This document shows, piece by piece, positions 12,159 to 27,100 of a DNA stretch of 64,000 nucleotides. The DNA comes from Lineus longissimus. Its lineage: Eukaryota; Nemertea; Pilidiophora; Heteronemertea; Lineidae. Position 1 is the stretch's first letter. Every line of letters starts with the position of its first letter. Location of the stretch: positions 372,001 through 436,000 of the forward strand of contig NC_088314.1 in NCBI RefSeq assembly GCF_910592395.1, read 5' to 3'. A model generated the notes under the pieces. That model searched no databases and was not told the origin of the DNA. It worked only from the letters and a program-made list of their open reading frames with translations. A program made the translations under genes and the position numbers.

Positions 12159-15100
12159 ATGGCGTCGTCACTTTCTGACGATGAGTTCAATCGAATGCAG
12201 GTAAATACAGGCTAAGACAAACTCGTGATTAGCATCAAATAATTTTTAGGTTGAGAGCAATGTTGAGATAATGACCTTTCATATGATACCAAAGTTGATT
12301 TTGTATGACAGGAGTAACGCGAGGAAAATGCCCGTCTTTTGGGAGGCTGACCCTTCTGTTTCAGCAGGTTTTGATCTTCTGCCATGATGATGATGATCAT
12401 CATGCATGCAAAGGGTGTACCATACCATTGCGTGATATCAATATCATTGGTAGAGCATCTTTCCGTACGCTCAGAATGAGGTCGCTAAAACTCTAAGTTA
12501 TAACTACCTGATCCTGGGCCTGGCAAAGCCAGCTAGAGCCTGGAGTGCATGATGACATGAGAGTGATCGCCTTGGCCTTGGGTTGGCCCACGCCACGCCA
12601 GTAGTACGGCAGTAGGCAAACACTGGCAACAGAACATCCTTCTGACGTCTGTGTTTGATTGACGCCCCTGATTGACGACATGGATGATGGTCTCTGTGTC
12701 TTGATTGATGATGTATGTGGTACTGGTAGCCTAAGTCAATAGCGCATATCATGTTGTCGTCATGTGGGAGCTTCGGCTAATCCTTGTCCTTCTTCCTCTT
12801 CTGAATCACTTCAACTGTTATTTCATTGCATTCAGATACAGCTGCTCGAACTACGGACACAGAATTACCAGCTTGATGACCGGTGTAAAAGACAGACGAG
12901 AGGTAGGTTGAATTGATGCTCTGATTGGCAGGCAGACACCAGACAGTCAACAGAGAATCTTATCTAGGCCTGAAAACAGCTTAGTTTTCCAACTAGAAAA
13001 TACACACAATCGCATATTCATAGTTTGAATTCATAGCCTATTAGTATTACTTTAACAAAGGTGATTCCTATTCCAGATTTACAGAGTTTGACTGAGAAAG
13101 TGGATCAGCTGGAGAAGTCACTTGAGAGAGCCAATAAGACCATCACTAAAAGTAAAAAAGCCAAGGTGAGTGGTCTTGACAAGTATTTCAGTTGTGAGCT
13201 TAATCAAGTTCTGTCCAGAGTTCCTTCCGAAATAAATATTTGGGGCCCGATGTTTGAAAAAAAATAAATGCTATGATTCCCCAAAAATCATAAAAAAGGA
13301 AACTTTTTTATTAGGCCTAAGTGTGTGTTTTTTCTCGGATTCGGAAAAAAATCATGAAAAAGGGAATTTTTTGGAATTTTTCTGAACCAAAAAATTTTAT
13401 GAGCTTTTTATTTTTTTAAAATTTTTCTCAAATTCCAGGAGTTTGATTTACTCATCCAAGAAAATGATCAGCTTCAGAGAAAGATCTTATCGCAAGAAGA
13501 AGACTTCCACTTGCAGAACACGACTCTCATGCAAGAATTGAACACGGTGAGAATACCTGTTGATCTACTTACATGTATTCATTGGGTGACACCTGTGTGA
13601 TAAAGTAGGTCACCACTTGTGGCATCATTACCAGCAGGTGAGGCGAGGCAGCATGCAGAATTGTGCATGCTGTTCTATGGTTGATCTAACTTTTGCAATT
13701 CTTCCAGCTTGTATCCTCAAATGAAGAACTCGAGAAACAATTGAGAAGTTCTAGGGATGGAGGCGTCGCAGTAGAGAAACATGATCAGAATGAGGCCAGT
13801 GATGACATCAGGAGACTCCAGGCGGAAAATATGGCGTTGCAGAAAAATGTGGCAGGTTGGTATTGTGGTTTCCAAGTCTGATTGATTGAATGAAATAGCT
13901 GCAGCTTTAGAATTTGATGAAAGACAAAGAGACCAATATACTCAAACCAATCGTTGTTGGATTCCCCGCTAGGAGGAGTTGGTGCAGATCGTACGAGGCA
14001 GGTGAGGTGTTGGTAGTCGCATCCATCTGCCATTCAAACCTCCTGAAGATGGATATTCATTGCTGGAAGTAGTTGTCAAGATGAGGTTGGAGACAACATT
14101 GAACTAGGCCAGCACATCCGACCAGATTCAGCTACAACTCTAGGTCAAGACATGTATTGTTGAGAGGATGATATATTGTCTGCTTCTTTTCAGTTCAACA
14201 AGACAAGTTTGAAGAGGAGCGAATGCGGTTCAAAGAAACAATACAACTTCTAAAAGATATCAACAGCGATCTTGAGAATCAGTGCTCGAAGCTCGCCGGC
14301 CGCAGAGGAACACCCGCTGGAGATGAAAATGCGTAAGTTGTTTTTCTGAGGCATTTGATTCTGGGAGAGATTCCCTACTTTTTCCTTCGAAAATGTCATT
14401 TTTAGGCAAAGAAGGGCACATCACTTACTGATTATTTTCTTTTCAGGGAGTGCCGAACAGTAGAAGGACAGGATGACCCAGCTGTAGCTACTGATACTGT
14501 GGATGGGGTGCCACCTATTGAGGAAGGTCAGTACTAACATGAAGCATGATTTGAGCGAGTTTAAGAGAGGGAACGTCCTGTGGCTATAATGTTGTTCTTG
14601 ACTTGTTCGTTTGCAGATGACTCGAGTCCCAGATTAAGGAATGCCTCGTTCACGGAGCTGATGAACCTCGTCACCAAGTCAGAGAACAACAACGAGGATC
14701 TACAACAACAGATGAAGGAATTGAATGGTAAAGTCTCTTCTCATTCTCCACTGCGTAACATCATTTAGGCCGACATTCATGAGGCTGAAAATCTTTTACT
14801 GGACCTTTATTTGAAGCAGAGTTGGCCGGTTAGCTCTACTCAGAACACTGGTGTATGGCAGGATTAGTCGTTTACATGGCACTGATGACAGCATCAGTGA
14901 AATGTGCCTCACTTATGTTTGTGCACTATTGTTTGATTTTCATGTTGTTGTGGACTCTTATGGAAAATAGAACTGAATAAACGGATTATTATGCTATCCT
15001 GTTGTCATTCCAGATCTAAGATTAAAGTTAGATACAGAAGTTGAGGAGAAGAAGATGCTAAAGGACCAATTGAATACTTTAGAGGTGAGTTTTTAATCAG

Positions 15101-18100
15101 TAGAAGTTTGCCTTGCTGATACTGGCTGAACAATTCTCTCCTTCACGTGTAAAGCTCAGTATGTTTCTTTATATTTCTGTTGCTTTCTCGTTTCAGAAAA
15201 GTTCCAAGGATCAAATCAACACCCTGCAAACAGACGTTGAAAAACTGACAGAAAAGTTACGCAAGAAACAAGAAAGGTAGGAAAGTTATCCACATTGTGC
15301 CATTTGTGTTCCATGCTTGGGTCTGAGGTCGGCTAACTTTGTTGCAGGATAACCATTCTTGGTGTCCATGGTAGTTGACATCAGGGTTTGTGTGACTACA
15401 TGGGCCTATCAAGATGAGCATACCCCACCCTGAGTTGTGGTCTTTAAGGGCTTCACCATGAAGTGGCTCGTCTGCATGCCCTACCCTCTCAGACAAACTC
15501 ACCAATAAAAACATGTCATTTTGATTCCCCTTCAGTTATGTGAAACTTCAGGAAGAAAAGGAGAAGCTTTACAAAGAGACCAGGTAAGAATCATCTTGAC
15601 TATGTTGGCTGCGACATCCCTCAGCTATTGTTGCCACATGCACGTGCACATTCAATTAACCAGCAACTAAAACTTACAACGCGCATCATAAGAAAGACAT
15701 ATTGTTACACCCGTTTTGCTTTTAATATGAGATTTAGCTGCGTGGTAATGAAATGTCTTCATTGGATAGTTGAGTGTAGGGTCTGTCTCCTGGTATACAG
15801 GTAGTTCCAATGGGTGTAGGCCAGAGATTGCCTTCGTGCTGTTGTGAAATATTTCTTTTGAAAGTTAACTTGCATAACAGAGGAATGACAAGGAAACTAT
15901 TGCCACGTGGGAGGACTTGACTTCATGAGTACTCATTGCTCATCAGTCTGCATAAGGTTACACCACAGTAATACCCACAGGCCCTCAAAATCACAACATG
16001 AAGCTTTGAACATTTGACACAACATGATTATAGATACAAGTAAATGCCTCCTTGTTATGTAAACCACTTCACATATTGTGCCACTTGCCATTAGCTGAGG
16101 ATTTAGCAGGATGATTGTCTTCTATAGTATCAGTGCAGTATTGTCAGCCTTGAGTGAGAGGTGATTTGTTTGGTGGCATGTCTTACAATGGTTTGTCTTT
16201 GTGTAATGGGTTTCTTTGAAAGATACGTATTGAACTGCATTGAGTTTGAATGGCGTTGATTACCACAATGAAAGGCAAGGAAGTTATTAATTGACATTGT
16301 CCCAGTGGCAAGTTTTTGGTGGGAATGTCACGGTTCAGCTATGTCTACAGGGGAAGTCCTTGTTTGGATTGCTTGGTGTGACCCACACCATGTGTTGTCC
16401 ATTGTCAGGGGCAAACATGAACAATAGACTTGTAAGAATGGACTGATTGAACATTTAAACCAGGCTTGGCAGATCTTTGTGAATAAACTAACAACTCAAC
16501 TTTGATAAGTTGTGCCTCTCTGTGTTATAAAAATGTTGCCAGAAAAGCCTAGATGTCAACACTCGAGGTTATTCACATTGTTTCCTATCATAAATTGATG
16601 ATAAATACATTTGAACAACAGGTCTTGCTTCATTGTGGTGCAGTCGGCATGTTTCATAAATAAATTGACTCATTCATTTCATCATTGTAAACTGACTAAT
16701 GAAATTCTAACCAGCATGGTGGTTCATTTGAATTAGAACACTTTGCCATATGTTTTGTTCTAGAGCATTTTCTCCCTTTTGACTTCCAGTTACTTTACCA
16801 CAGTGTTTAGGTGAGGCCGTCTAATGCAGGAACCCAATTCATAATGCATGCCTACTGTATACATGTTGACACATCCGGCCTGGTTGCACTGCACAGTACA
16901 GCTTAGTCTTGTTTCTATTGGCTTCATGGTCAGCAGTGACAGAGGACACATACTTTCAAATGAGATAGGGGGAAGGAATCCGAGGCAGTTGCCTTCTGTG
17001 CCTCCAATGAATTCGATCCCTGACTAATTTGAACAGGCGATCTGTTGTGAAGGTTTAGTCTTGAACACTGCCTATATACTTGTCAGATAGGGTCGAAGCA
17101 GCTTTCAATGCCATTGCTGATCATGAGTTGGAACAAGGCGTTATAATGCTAGTACAAAGAAACTGGCAATTTTATCTGCAGCTTTGGTCTTTATTTGATT
17201 TGATTTTGGTTTATTTTGCCCAAACTTCCTGAGTCTGTTGATCTACTTTAGGTTATGGTTCTTCATCAGTGAACATATATGAAATTTTCTTTCTGGGGAA
17301 AACAGTTTTTGAATGTTGTCAATTTTTTTTCCATTAGTTGTAACTGAATAAATGTGCTACCCCCTGCTTAACTTTTTGTTGCTTTTTTATGTTGCCTGTC
17401 CTTGATTTCAATCAAAAACCAGGTTCCAGTGACTAGTTCCCAGGTCATAGTGGTTTCCATTATCTTGGTGTCAAAGAGATTCTTTTTATGGGCTTTTGGC
17501 TTTCAGATCGGTGCTTCTCATTCGGTTTGGTTTATTCTTATCATGAGGGTTAGGACTCTGGCAAAGGGTAGAACGTTGCCTCAAGTTCCCTACTGGATCT
17601 GATAAGTGTGGTGTGGCTTCTCAGCTGATCTCCTTGCAAGCTTCTAAGTAGGAGATTGGAACATGCTTCTAACCAAATGTATGTACAGCTTTGCCAGTTG
17701 TCTAAAATTGTGTGTTTTGAATTCGAGGACTGATGTCACTCAGTCTTCAATTATGTGTTTTTTCAGATGATTTAGATTTAGGCACATATTCAGAGTGGAT
17801 CTGAAACTTTGTGTTGATGTTAGATTTAAAGAAAGTTAACTTCAAAATGCAGAAAATCGCCACATTTAGCCTAGGCCCAACTGGATGTTGGGATGCACTG
17901 AACCTAGTCAATGTTTTGAGGCTGAGCTTATTTTTGGTCACCTTCCCATTTTTATTCAATTTGCTTGTATTTTTTGCAACTAAACTTTCATAGCGTTCCT
18001 TAGAAGAAGTAAACAGTCAAACTAAGAACACTCGTAGTTGGATGTTTTCTCAGCCATATTGTACTGCCTTGATGATGTCTATTAGACCAAGTTATTAGGG

Positions 18101-21100
18101 AGTCCCCTTTAAATGTATGTGCCTGTTCTTTCACTAGCCCTGGTTTAATTCAGACTTGAACGTCCTTAGACTCTGTTCAAGGGAATGTTTCAAGTTATAC
18201 TTACCATCGTCCTGACTGCGTGTATGCTGTGTGTTCCTGGTTTATGATTTCAAGTGTTCCGCAGTCTTTCTGAAGTCAGTCTCTGTTGGTTTTTGCAGTG
18301 AGAAGTTTGATGAGCTGCAGACGAGGAAGGATCGTGAGATCAGTCAGCTGATGGAGCAGAACACTCGCATGCAGGCTGAGGTGATCACAGCCAATCAGGC
18401 AGTGGAGGACTATAAAGAACGACTGGGGCAGAAAATCAGTGAGATGGACTTGGTGGTGTCGACACTCACAGATCAAGTTGATGCATCGAGTCAAGAGAAC
18501 AACCAACAGCTTCAAGAGCAGATCACTCGCTTCCAGCAGCAGATAGAAGAGCTCGATGGTAATCTGGCCAAGGTGACACATGACCTGGAAGACACCCGGC
18601 TACAACTCAAGGTATGGGCACAGAGAAATCACCGTGGTCCTACTGGGCTTTACAATCATTTCTTCAGAGATATTTTCATGAAAGTCAAGTGTAGGAAGGG
18701 GCTCTTATTCAAGTCAGTTTGAACGATGTGTTGAGCTGTTTGTTATTCCGTTGTCTCTCATAGAGTCAAGAGATGATTGACATGTTTTGTTTGATTTCAG
18801 GAATGTCAGCACGCCAGCTCGATCACTCTTGAACAGCTCCATGAGGCTCAGAGAGAACGAGACAAACAGATACAAGCTCTACAGGAAATCACTAAGGTAC
18901 ATTGAAGGAACGTGTCGTGGTCGATGTCTATATGTAGTCATAATGAGGAATCAGCATCTTGTATCCACTGGGAGTGCTGTCAGGGAGGTCTTTCAAAGGC
19001 CAAATGTAACTTGTTCTCAAACAAACCAAATGGTGTATATATCGGCTACATGTGACCTCATCTTTTTGCGTCACCAGCAAAACTTTCAAAGTCTCACAGT
19101 ACTTTTCAATTGTCTTCTCATTGCACTTGCAGGTTGCTGAAAAGAGAAAGAGTTTGCTGGATGAACTTGCCATAAAGTATCAGAAGGAGTGCGATGATCA
19201 TCGGGAGATCGTCAAAGTGACTGAGAGCAGACATAGGAAGGAGTTGGATGATTTATGTGATCTACTAGATCAGGAAAAGGTAAACACTGGGCTTGGAAAC
19301 CGTCCCATGTTGCAGGATGATGGGTGTTCTCCAGATGTCAGACTCTCCGTCCAGGATTCCTGAGTTTGAGACACACTTTGGCTGTCCCTTAGTCATCTCC
19401 AGTCTCGCTCCAGCAAATAATGTTTAGTGTTGTTCCTTTGTACTCAAGAGTGCCTCTCTGTAGACCGAGAAGAAGGACTGTAAAGTCCTATTGATTTCAT
19501 GTTTGTGCTTTCAGGCTAAAACACAGGACTATGGCAAGATGAAGGTGAAACATGATGAGATAGTCACCCAGGTGCAGTCCCTGGAGGAAGCCAAGGGCTG
19601 GTTAGAGAGGAGACTCGATGAGGCGGAGGTAAGATTTGAAAAGATCGACCGACATCTAAACCACCCTATATTACTCCATCAAACAGAGACGTGGTCTGCA
19701 GGCAGCATGTGCTACTGCTACTGGGAGTCACTTGGTCCAATTGACCAACAGTTGGCGAGAAGCTCCAGTTTTGTGTTGGCTGCCTTGATACAGCAACCTT
19801 CCTTTCCAATTAAGCCTTGAATGCTGCTTCATCACTGTGTGGAATTGAAAAATTTGATTCTCTCGCAGGAAAATATGAAAGAGAAAGTGTGCGGCTACGA
19901 GAAGGATATTGAAACCCTGAAGGCAGCACACACAGAGGAGTTTGAAGCTCAAGGCACTGAACACAAGAGGCAAATTGAGGAGTTGGAGAAGCAGATGACA
20001 CAGCTGAAGGAAGTCTTGGATGGGAAGGAGGTGGAGATCACCAACCTGCACCAAGAGATCAAGGATGGCGTCGATGAGAGGAAGATACATGAGAAGAAAG
20101 GAGCATCACTGGTGAGTCGAGTTGATGTCTGCTGGGCAGGGTATTTGGGTCCAATTCTTGCTAGACTGATTCTATCCAGAATGTATTGCTATCATCTCAA
20201 TAACTGTATCTTTGTAGATGAAAGACTTGAAGCACCAGCTGCGAGGCGAGAGAAAGCGGGCCGAGAAGCTTCAGGAGAGGTTACAGGAGTTACTCTCCGA
20301 CACAAAGAGCAGGCAATGTGAGTAGTACTCTCCGACACAAAGAGCAGGCAATGTGAGTAGTGCTCTCCGACACAAAGAGCAGGCAATGTGAGTAGTACTC
20401 TCCGACACAAAGAGCAGGCAATGTGAGTAGTACTCTCCGACACAAAGAGCAGGCAATGTGAGTAGTGCTTCTTCAACACTTCTCAAGGCCTCTGAGGCAT
20501 GAGTCCTCTTGGCAGAAGAAGTAGGCAAGCAGTTTTATAGGTGCTGTGATAATCTCATCATTACTGTACTGTAAACAAAGGAGAGTTTGGTACACCCTGA
20601 GCGTGTCTCTTCATTGCAGATCAGTCTTGCTACATGAGATTTTGCCATGTCACTTCCATCCTGGTCCCCAGTCACCCCATGAAGCCCCAACCGAGTGAAA
20701 GGCTTCAAAATGTTCCGACATGTAACAATAAAAGCATGAGAAGAGGTGGATTTTACTTTGAGGTTTACATTGATTTGTCTCTCGTTCTAGCAATGGAGGA
20801 GTTGTTCCGGCCGATTGATCCAAATGATCGTTACCGTGGTGACAACAGCTCGATCTCATCGTGGAGTGCCAGTGGTCTGGGCCGAGACAACACCCCATCG
20901 TTACAATCTCCACAATCCAACGTAAGTCTTCATCCATTCACTTCAATAACACCAAGTCTGATATCTTTGGGGTCAGTATAAACACACAACAATTCAGTGT
21001 GGTTTCTAACATTTGGTCCACAGACAGGACTTCTCATCCCCATTTTGTTGACTGGATGGGTGATTGTCTATTTTAGAAAGGTTCTCGATAGTGATGTGTT

Positions 21101-24100
21101 TGAGTGCAGACATGCTTGTATTAGAGTCACCTACTAATACACTGCCAATTATGGAATCTACACAGTGAGCCACATGTGTACAACATAAACTAACCTACAC
21201 AAAGGGTTAACCCAACTATGGCAAACAAGTGTGAATGTATACACTAGCTAATTACACTAATCCCCAGTAAATAGGTTACTCTAACAATGGCTTTTATGAC
21301 CACTGGTGTGACCCCTCACTCAAATCTAACATGACATTGTGTAACATGAAGTGCAGGAAGGGTGAACAAAGCAAAGGTGAACAAGTGTGAAAGATGCACT
21401 AATGAGATAATCGCCAGTTAACAGCTTCCTCAAGGAATGGCTCTTACGACTACTGGCATGGAGTTGTAGCACCATGAAGCTAACATATCGCTTCATGGAA
21501 GGACCAGGTTTGGCCAGTTCCAATAATGTCATTTGGCTCTTACAGCATGATATGTCATTTGGAGCAACTAGTCCTATAAAAGAAGTGAGTAGACTCCTTT
21601 ATGCCTCAAATACTCTCGCTTTATTCACTGGTGATATAGTCATATAGCTATGACATTGATCAGTGAAACTGTACGTTTTCTTATAGTTACATGTAGCTTG
21701 TGTATTGTTTGGCAGAGAGGACTTGGTCTTGCAGTCTGGACTGGACTCCATTGGACTTGTCAACTAAACTTCCATTAGCTTTGATAGCTGCTTCTGCACT
21801 GTTAGACCGAATCTTGCTTCTCCCTGTCTTGTCCATTTTGTCTATCAAACGCACGTTGGTCAAAACTAGGCCTGGACCAAAGACCAAGTGATAAGACAAA
21901 GCCTTATTGTTGTGAGGGTCTATGTGTTCCCACATTTGGCAGACTCCCACCGTCTCACCAAATCGTTTTCTCTCCTTCCAGGATTCGCCACCGCGGACGC
22001 CACCTAGTGTCCTTGAACAGGAAAATAATGATCTCCTCGCACGGATAGGTGAGCTGCAGCAGGAGAAGTGGATGTATGAGGAGAAGCTTGCACACTTGGA
22101 GGCGAGCACAGCTGCCATGGCTGAGGACCTCCTCACCAAGACAGCCATAATAGATCACTACGTCATGAACTCAAGAACAGGTAGATACCATTACCCTCCA
22201 TTCCTAATACGACTTCTGCTTCCTAACATGACCATGAAGAAGGCATTGTATCCATGGATTGATCATTAAGAATTGTGGTCAATTTCTCCAATTAAGTGAG
22301 TTTTGTACGCATTAGTGACCTTTTTGTACAGCATTGTATACCTGTGTTTGTAAAGAAAGCCTTGCTTTACAATGAGCAATTGAAACCACTGAGATACAGC
22401 CTGATATAAGTCTCATCATCTCCTCTTCCAGATCTTATTCCGCAGTCTCCCTCGAGTGAAAAGCTCACATTTAAACGCGTGATGGACTTTGTGAAGGATA
22501 AGGGTGATGAGAACATGCGTGAAGTAAATAGGAAGTTACAGCGGGTCCTCGAGGAAACTCTTACCAAGAACATGCATTTACAGAAGGTAGGCAAAGCATT
22601 TCTTCATCTTGAGCCTACTGTTGGTATGTTGTTCAGGAGTGGTGTACCGGCAGTCAGGTGGTGAATGTCTCGGGCCTATTATCAAAGGGTTGTGGGTTAG
22701 ATTCACATCATTGCCCCTGCGTTCACTGCCGAAGCATGTGGTGTGTGAGTAGTTGGTCTCGCCGAAGCATGTGGTGTGTGAGTAGTTGGTCTCGCCGAAG
22801 CATGTGGTGTGTGAGTAGTTGGTCTCGCCGAAGCATGTGGTGTGTGAGTAGTTGGTCTCGCCGCAGCTAGGGGGTTGGTGTTTGTACTGCTACCTGCTGG
22901 GTGATAAACCAGCGGAATATGACTGATAAACGGCCGCCAAACATGCGACCATTGCACACGTCATTCAGACCATGTAAATTAACAATGTTATTTATTGCGG
23001 AATTGGCTTGACACGTTTTTAATTATCTTGAAGTGCTCTGGTGAGTTATTGGTGCCAATTTCAAACTGATCTGATGTTTTCTGAATAATATGAATTCAGA
23101 AGGGTTTGACTACTCTCATCAAATCCATGTTGACTTCAGTTAGAAACAAGTGTACAACAGACACGACATCATGTACACAAACTGAGCCCAAGTTAGCTTG
23201 AATTTGACTGTGCCAGGTCCTGATTATCATGGTGTGTTGACGTTGTGGGCTCATGTGACTGTGCCAGGTCCTGATTATCATGGTGTGTTGACGTTGTGGG
23301 CTCATGTGACTGTGCCAGGTCCTGATTATCATGGTGTGTTGACGTTGTGGGCTCATGTGACTGTGCCAGGTCCTGATTATCATGGTGTGTTGACGTTGTG
23401 GGCTCATGTGACTGTGCCAGGTCCTGATTATCATGGTGTGTTGACGTTGTGGGCTCATGTTTGCATGAACTTGATGATAATTCTTCCAGCATAAAGCAAT
23501 ACACTTTTGTTTGCATAAATTGATTGGGTTTTCGGAGAGAGACTGTGGTTTGGTAGTCTTAGGTTATACGTAGGGGGCACTTGTGTGACATTGGTGTGTT
23601 GCTAAGTCATTTCACTCATCTTCCAACGTTACTGGGCATTATTTTCAAGCTGTTGAGTGTACCAAAGGCTTGCGATCTCAAAACCTAGTTTGTCAAGATG
23701 CTTTCTCCCTGTATTGCCAGGTTTCTCTAAGAATGTCTGTGATGTGAAAGCAGTCATGTGAATTCTGTCGAACATGCTGCTTGCCCGGCAGCAGATCCAT
23801 CATAGGTGTTAACTCTCTTAGACCTGGCCTTGTTTCCATGGTGTCCAGTGTAGTAACCCGTCTTTCCTGCATACAGTACAGAATATGATATCCAGGGTTC
23901 ATCAGTCGGTACAGATCAAGCTTCTTTGAGATTAGAAAATGTTGAAATATTGATGTGGCGGTTCAATATGGCATGTCCTAATTCACTTGTGAGATGGATT
24001 GCCTCATTTGGTGTTCGAGTCGTTTGCTGAATATCCCACAGAGCTGTGACTGTCTCTTGAGGGCAGATCATCCCACAGAGCTGTGACTGTCTCTTGAGGG

Positions 24101-27100
24101 CGGATCATCCCACAGAGCTGTGACTGTCTCTTGAGGGCGGAGCAAGGAGTTTGGGAGAGAGGGACGGGTTGTGCTGGCTCTTAACAGTGAATTTACCAGT
24201 ATTCCTCCTGGTCCATTTCTCATTTGGGGGGGGGGGATGCAGCAGGTGTATTAACTTCGGACGGCCAACCGAATTAAAGTCTTGAATCTGAAAAATCATC
24301 TTGACAGCTGATCAATACTTGCCACTGTCATCTTGATAAACAGTGTGGGAGGCATTATTGATCTCAATGACATTTCACGTCGCTGTTTCATTCCATAGCT
24401 ATTTGGAGACGTGTTGCAGTATTGTTTACGAAAATTGCTCCAGGTTTAATCTGCCCACCATAGAGATTGTGCACTGATTGGTATGGATTGGTAATCAGGT
24501 GTAGAGGCAAGAGAGCGAGGCCACCAGCACTGTTTAGTATCGGAAATCAAGATAGCAACACGACAATACAGAATAACTCAATACAGATTAACTCGTTGAC
24601 ACTTTGAAAGTATGGAGGGGAGGGGTAATGGAGAGTTGTCAGTGATCAGCAGCAAAGCACATCACCATTGAGGCATTAGATTGAATATAGGTGACGTAAA
24701 GATCAATAACCAGCAATCTGGCTGGTTCTCCTTCAATACCAAGACTGGCCCTAATCCTATTTGGTTCTCCTTCAATACCAAGACTGGCCCTAATCCTATT
24801 TGGTTCTCCTTCAATACCAAGACTGGCCCTAGTCCTATTTGGTTCTCCTTCAATACCAAGACTGGCCCTAGTCCTATTTGGTTCTCCTTCAATACCAAGA
24901 CTGGCCCTAATCCTATTTGGTTCTCCTTCAATACCAAGACTGGCCCTAATCCTATTTGGTTCTCCTTCAATACCAAGACTGGCCCTAATCCTATTTGGTT
25001 CTCCTTCAATACCAAGACTGGCCCTAATCCTATTTGGTTCTCCTTCAATACCAAGACTGGCCCTAATCCTATTTGGTTCTCCTTCAATACCAAGACTGGC
25101 CCTAATCCTATTTGGTTCTCCTTCAATACCAAGACTGGCCCTAATCCTATTTGGTTCGACTTCATCGCTTCACAAATGCGACCTTGGTTTAATGAAATCG
25201 ATTAGTGAGATTGAATCAACCATTCACTCCTTGGCTCTCCTGAGGGTATGACTACCACGAGTCCCCTTCGATACGAGAACTTGCCCTAATCTCATTGAAA
25301 ACATCGCTTTACAAATGTGGCCTTGGATGAGTGAAATCTATAAGTGAGATTGAATCTCTTCATTAATTGCCTCCCAGGTTGCTGTGGGTATACGTTCCTG
25401 ACCCTACTGCAGGCGTTGATTGCCAAGCTGTTCATCATTGGATGTCAAGCTTCTCACTGTCAACACCAAGGGATTAGAGACCAGGCCCACTCAGAACAAC
25501 TGTAGATATTGATGAAATGAAAAGCGTCATGTTTTCCTCCCAAATAATTTATACAAAGCATGCTCTGCCAGTAGAAGCTCTGTAGCCAAGTTTTTTCTGG
25601 TGTAAATCCTGGCAATTTCTGGTAAACATGGCCTTGGTGCCGTGAAAAATCGATAATGTGTGATTGGATCTCCGTGTTCCTGCATCCAGCCAATTAATAC
25701 TGCGATGAGGAGATGTCGAACAGTTTCTCCCAATGCTGTATGCTGTGGTGAGGGCTGGTGAACTCCCTCATGGTGAGGTGTGGAGGCTGTGGTCTGTATT
25801 GTCAATGCTGTATGCTGTGGTGAGGGCTGGTGAACTCCCTCTTGGTGCGGTGTGGAGGCTGTGGTCTGTATTGTCAATGCTGTATGCTGCGGCGAGGGCT
25901 GGTGAACTCCCTCATGGTGAGGTGTGGAGGCTGTGGTCTGTATTGTCAATGCTGTATGCTGTGGCGAGGGCTGGTGAACTCCCTCATGGTGAGGTGTGGA
26001 GGCTGTGGTCTGTATTGTCAATGCTGTATGCTGTGGCGAGGGCTGGTGAACTCCCTCTTGGTGCGGTGTGGAGGCTGTGGTCTGTATTGTCAATGCTGTA
26101 TGCTGTGGCGAGGGCTGGTGAACTCCCTCATGGTGAGGTGTGGAGGCTGTGGTCTGTATTGTCAATGCTGTATCCTGTGGCGAGGGCTGGTGAACTCCCT
26201 CTTGGTGAGGTGTGGAGGCTGTGGTCTGTATTGTCAATGCTGTATGCTGTGGTGAGGGCTGGTGAACTCCCTCTTGGTGAGGTGTGGAGGCTGTGGTCTG
26301 TATTGTCAATGCTGTATGCTGTGGCGAGGGCTGGTGAACTCCCTCTTGGTGAGGTGTGGAGGCTGTGGTCTGTATTGTCAATGCTGTATGCTGTGGCGAG
26401 GGCTGGTGAACTCCCTCATGGTGAGGTGTGGAGGCTGTGGTCTGTATTGTCAATGCTGTATGCTGTGGTGAGGGCTGGTGAACTCCCTCTTGGTGAGGTG
26501 TGGAGGCTGTGGTCTGTATTGTCAATGCTGTATCCTGTGGCGAGGGCTGGTGAACTCCCTCTTGGTGAGGTGTGGAGGCTGTGGTCTGTATTGGGTATCA
26601 ATGTTCTTGCGATGTGCCATTTCATGCTGCAACTCCCTTGGGTCAAAATGTCAAGCAGTTTTCATCATCTGCTATCATCAGGACTGGAAACGTCTGCTTT
26701 GATAAGGTGTGACAGTCCCAGGCATCACATCGTTCATTTAGCTCTCCAATGGGATTGTCTTGTTCCGGTATTCGGCCAGTTGACGCCAGAACTCAATGGA
26801 GACACAAGATGTGAGGCTGTTTCTGTCATCAGTTCAGTAAGGTTGGCTGAAGTCACTCTAATATGGTCATGGGCATCATTCACTTTTAGCTTTCCCGATT
26901 GGATCTTCCTGCTCCTGCATCAAGCCAATTAATGGCCAAACTCCCTGGAGACACAACAGGCAGGCAGTTATAGATACAACTTGATCTCAGCTTTGGTACT
27001 TAAATCTCATTTGTTCTTTTTTCCAGGATATGGATTCGCTATCAGAGGAACTGGTGAAACTCAGTAAGGTTCATCCAACGTCAACACCAATCTCTAGCCC

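Noticed and set aside
23096-23516. Open frames of 98-120 codons on both strands
   Set aside because: By-products of the 51-bp minisatellite in the GRIPAP1 intron.
24662-25205. Open frames of ~170 codons on both strands
   Set aside because: Produced by the 39-bp intronic array with a 13-codon period; no start context or homology.
25527-26932. Very long open frames on both strands (332 and 399 codons)
   Set aside because: They coincide with the 72-bp array, whose 24-codon period contains no stop in several frames. The array is inside a GRIPAP1 intron and the peptides resemble nothing known.
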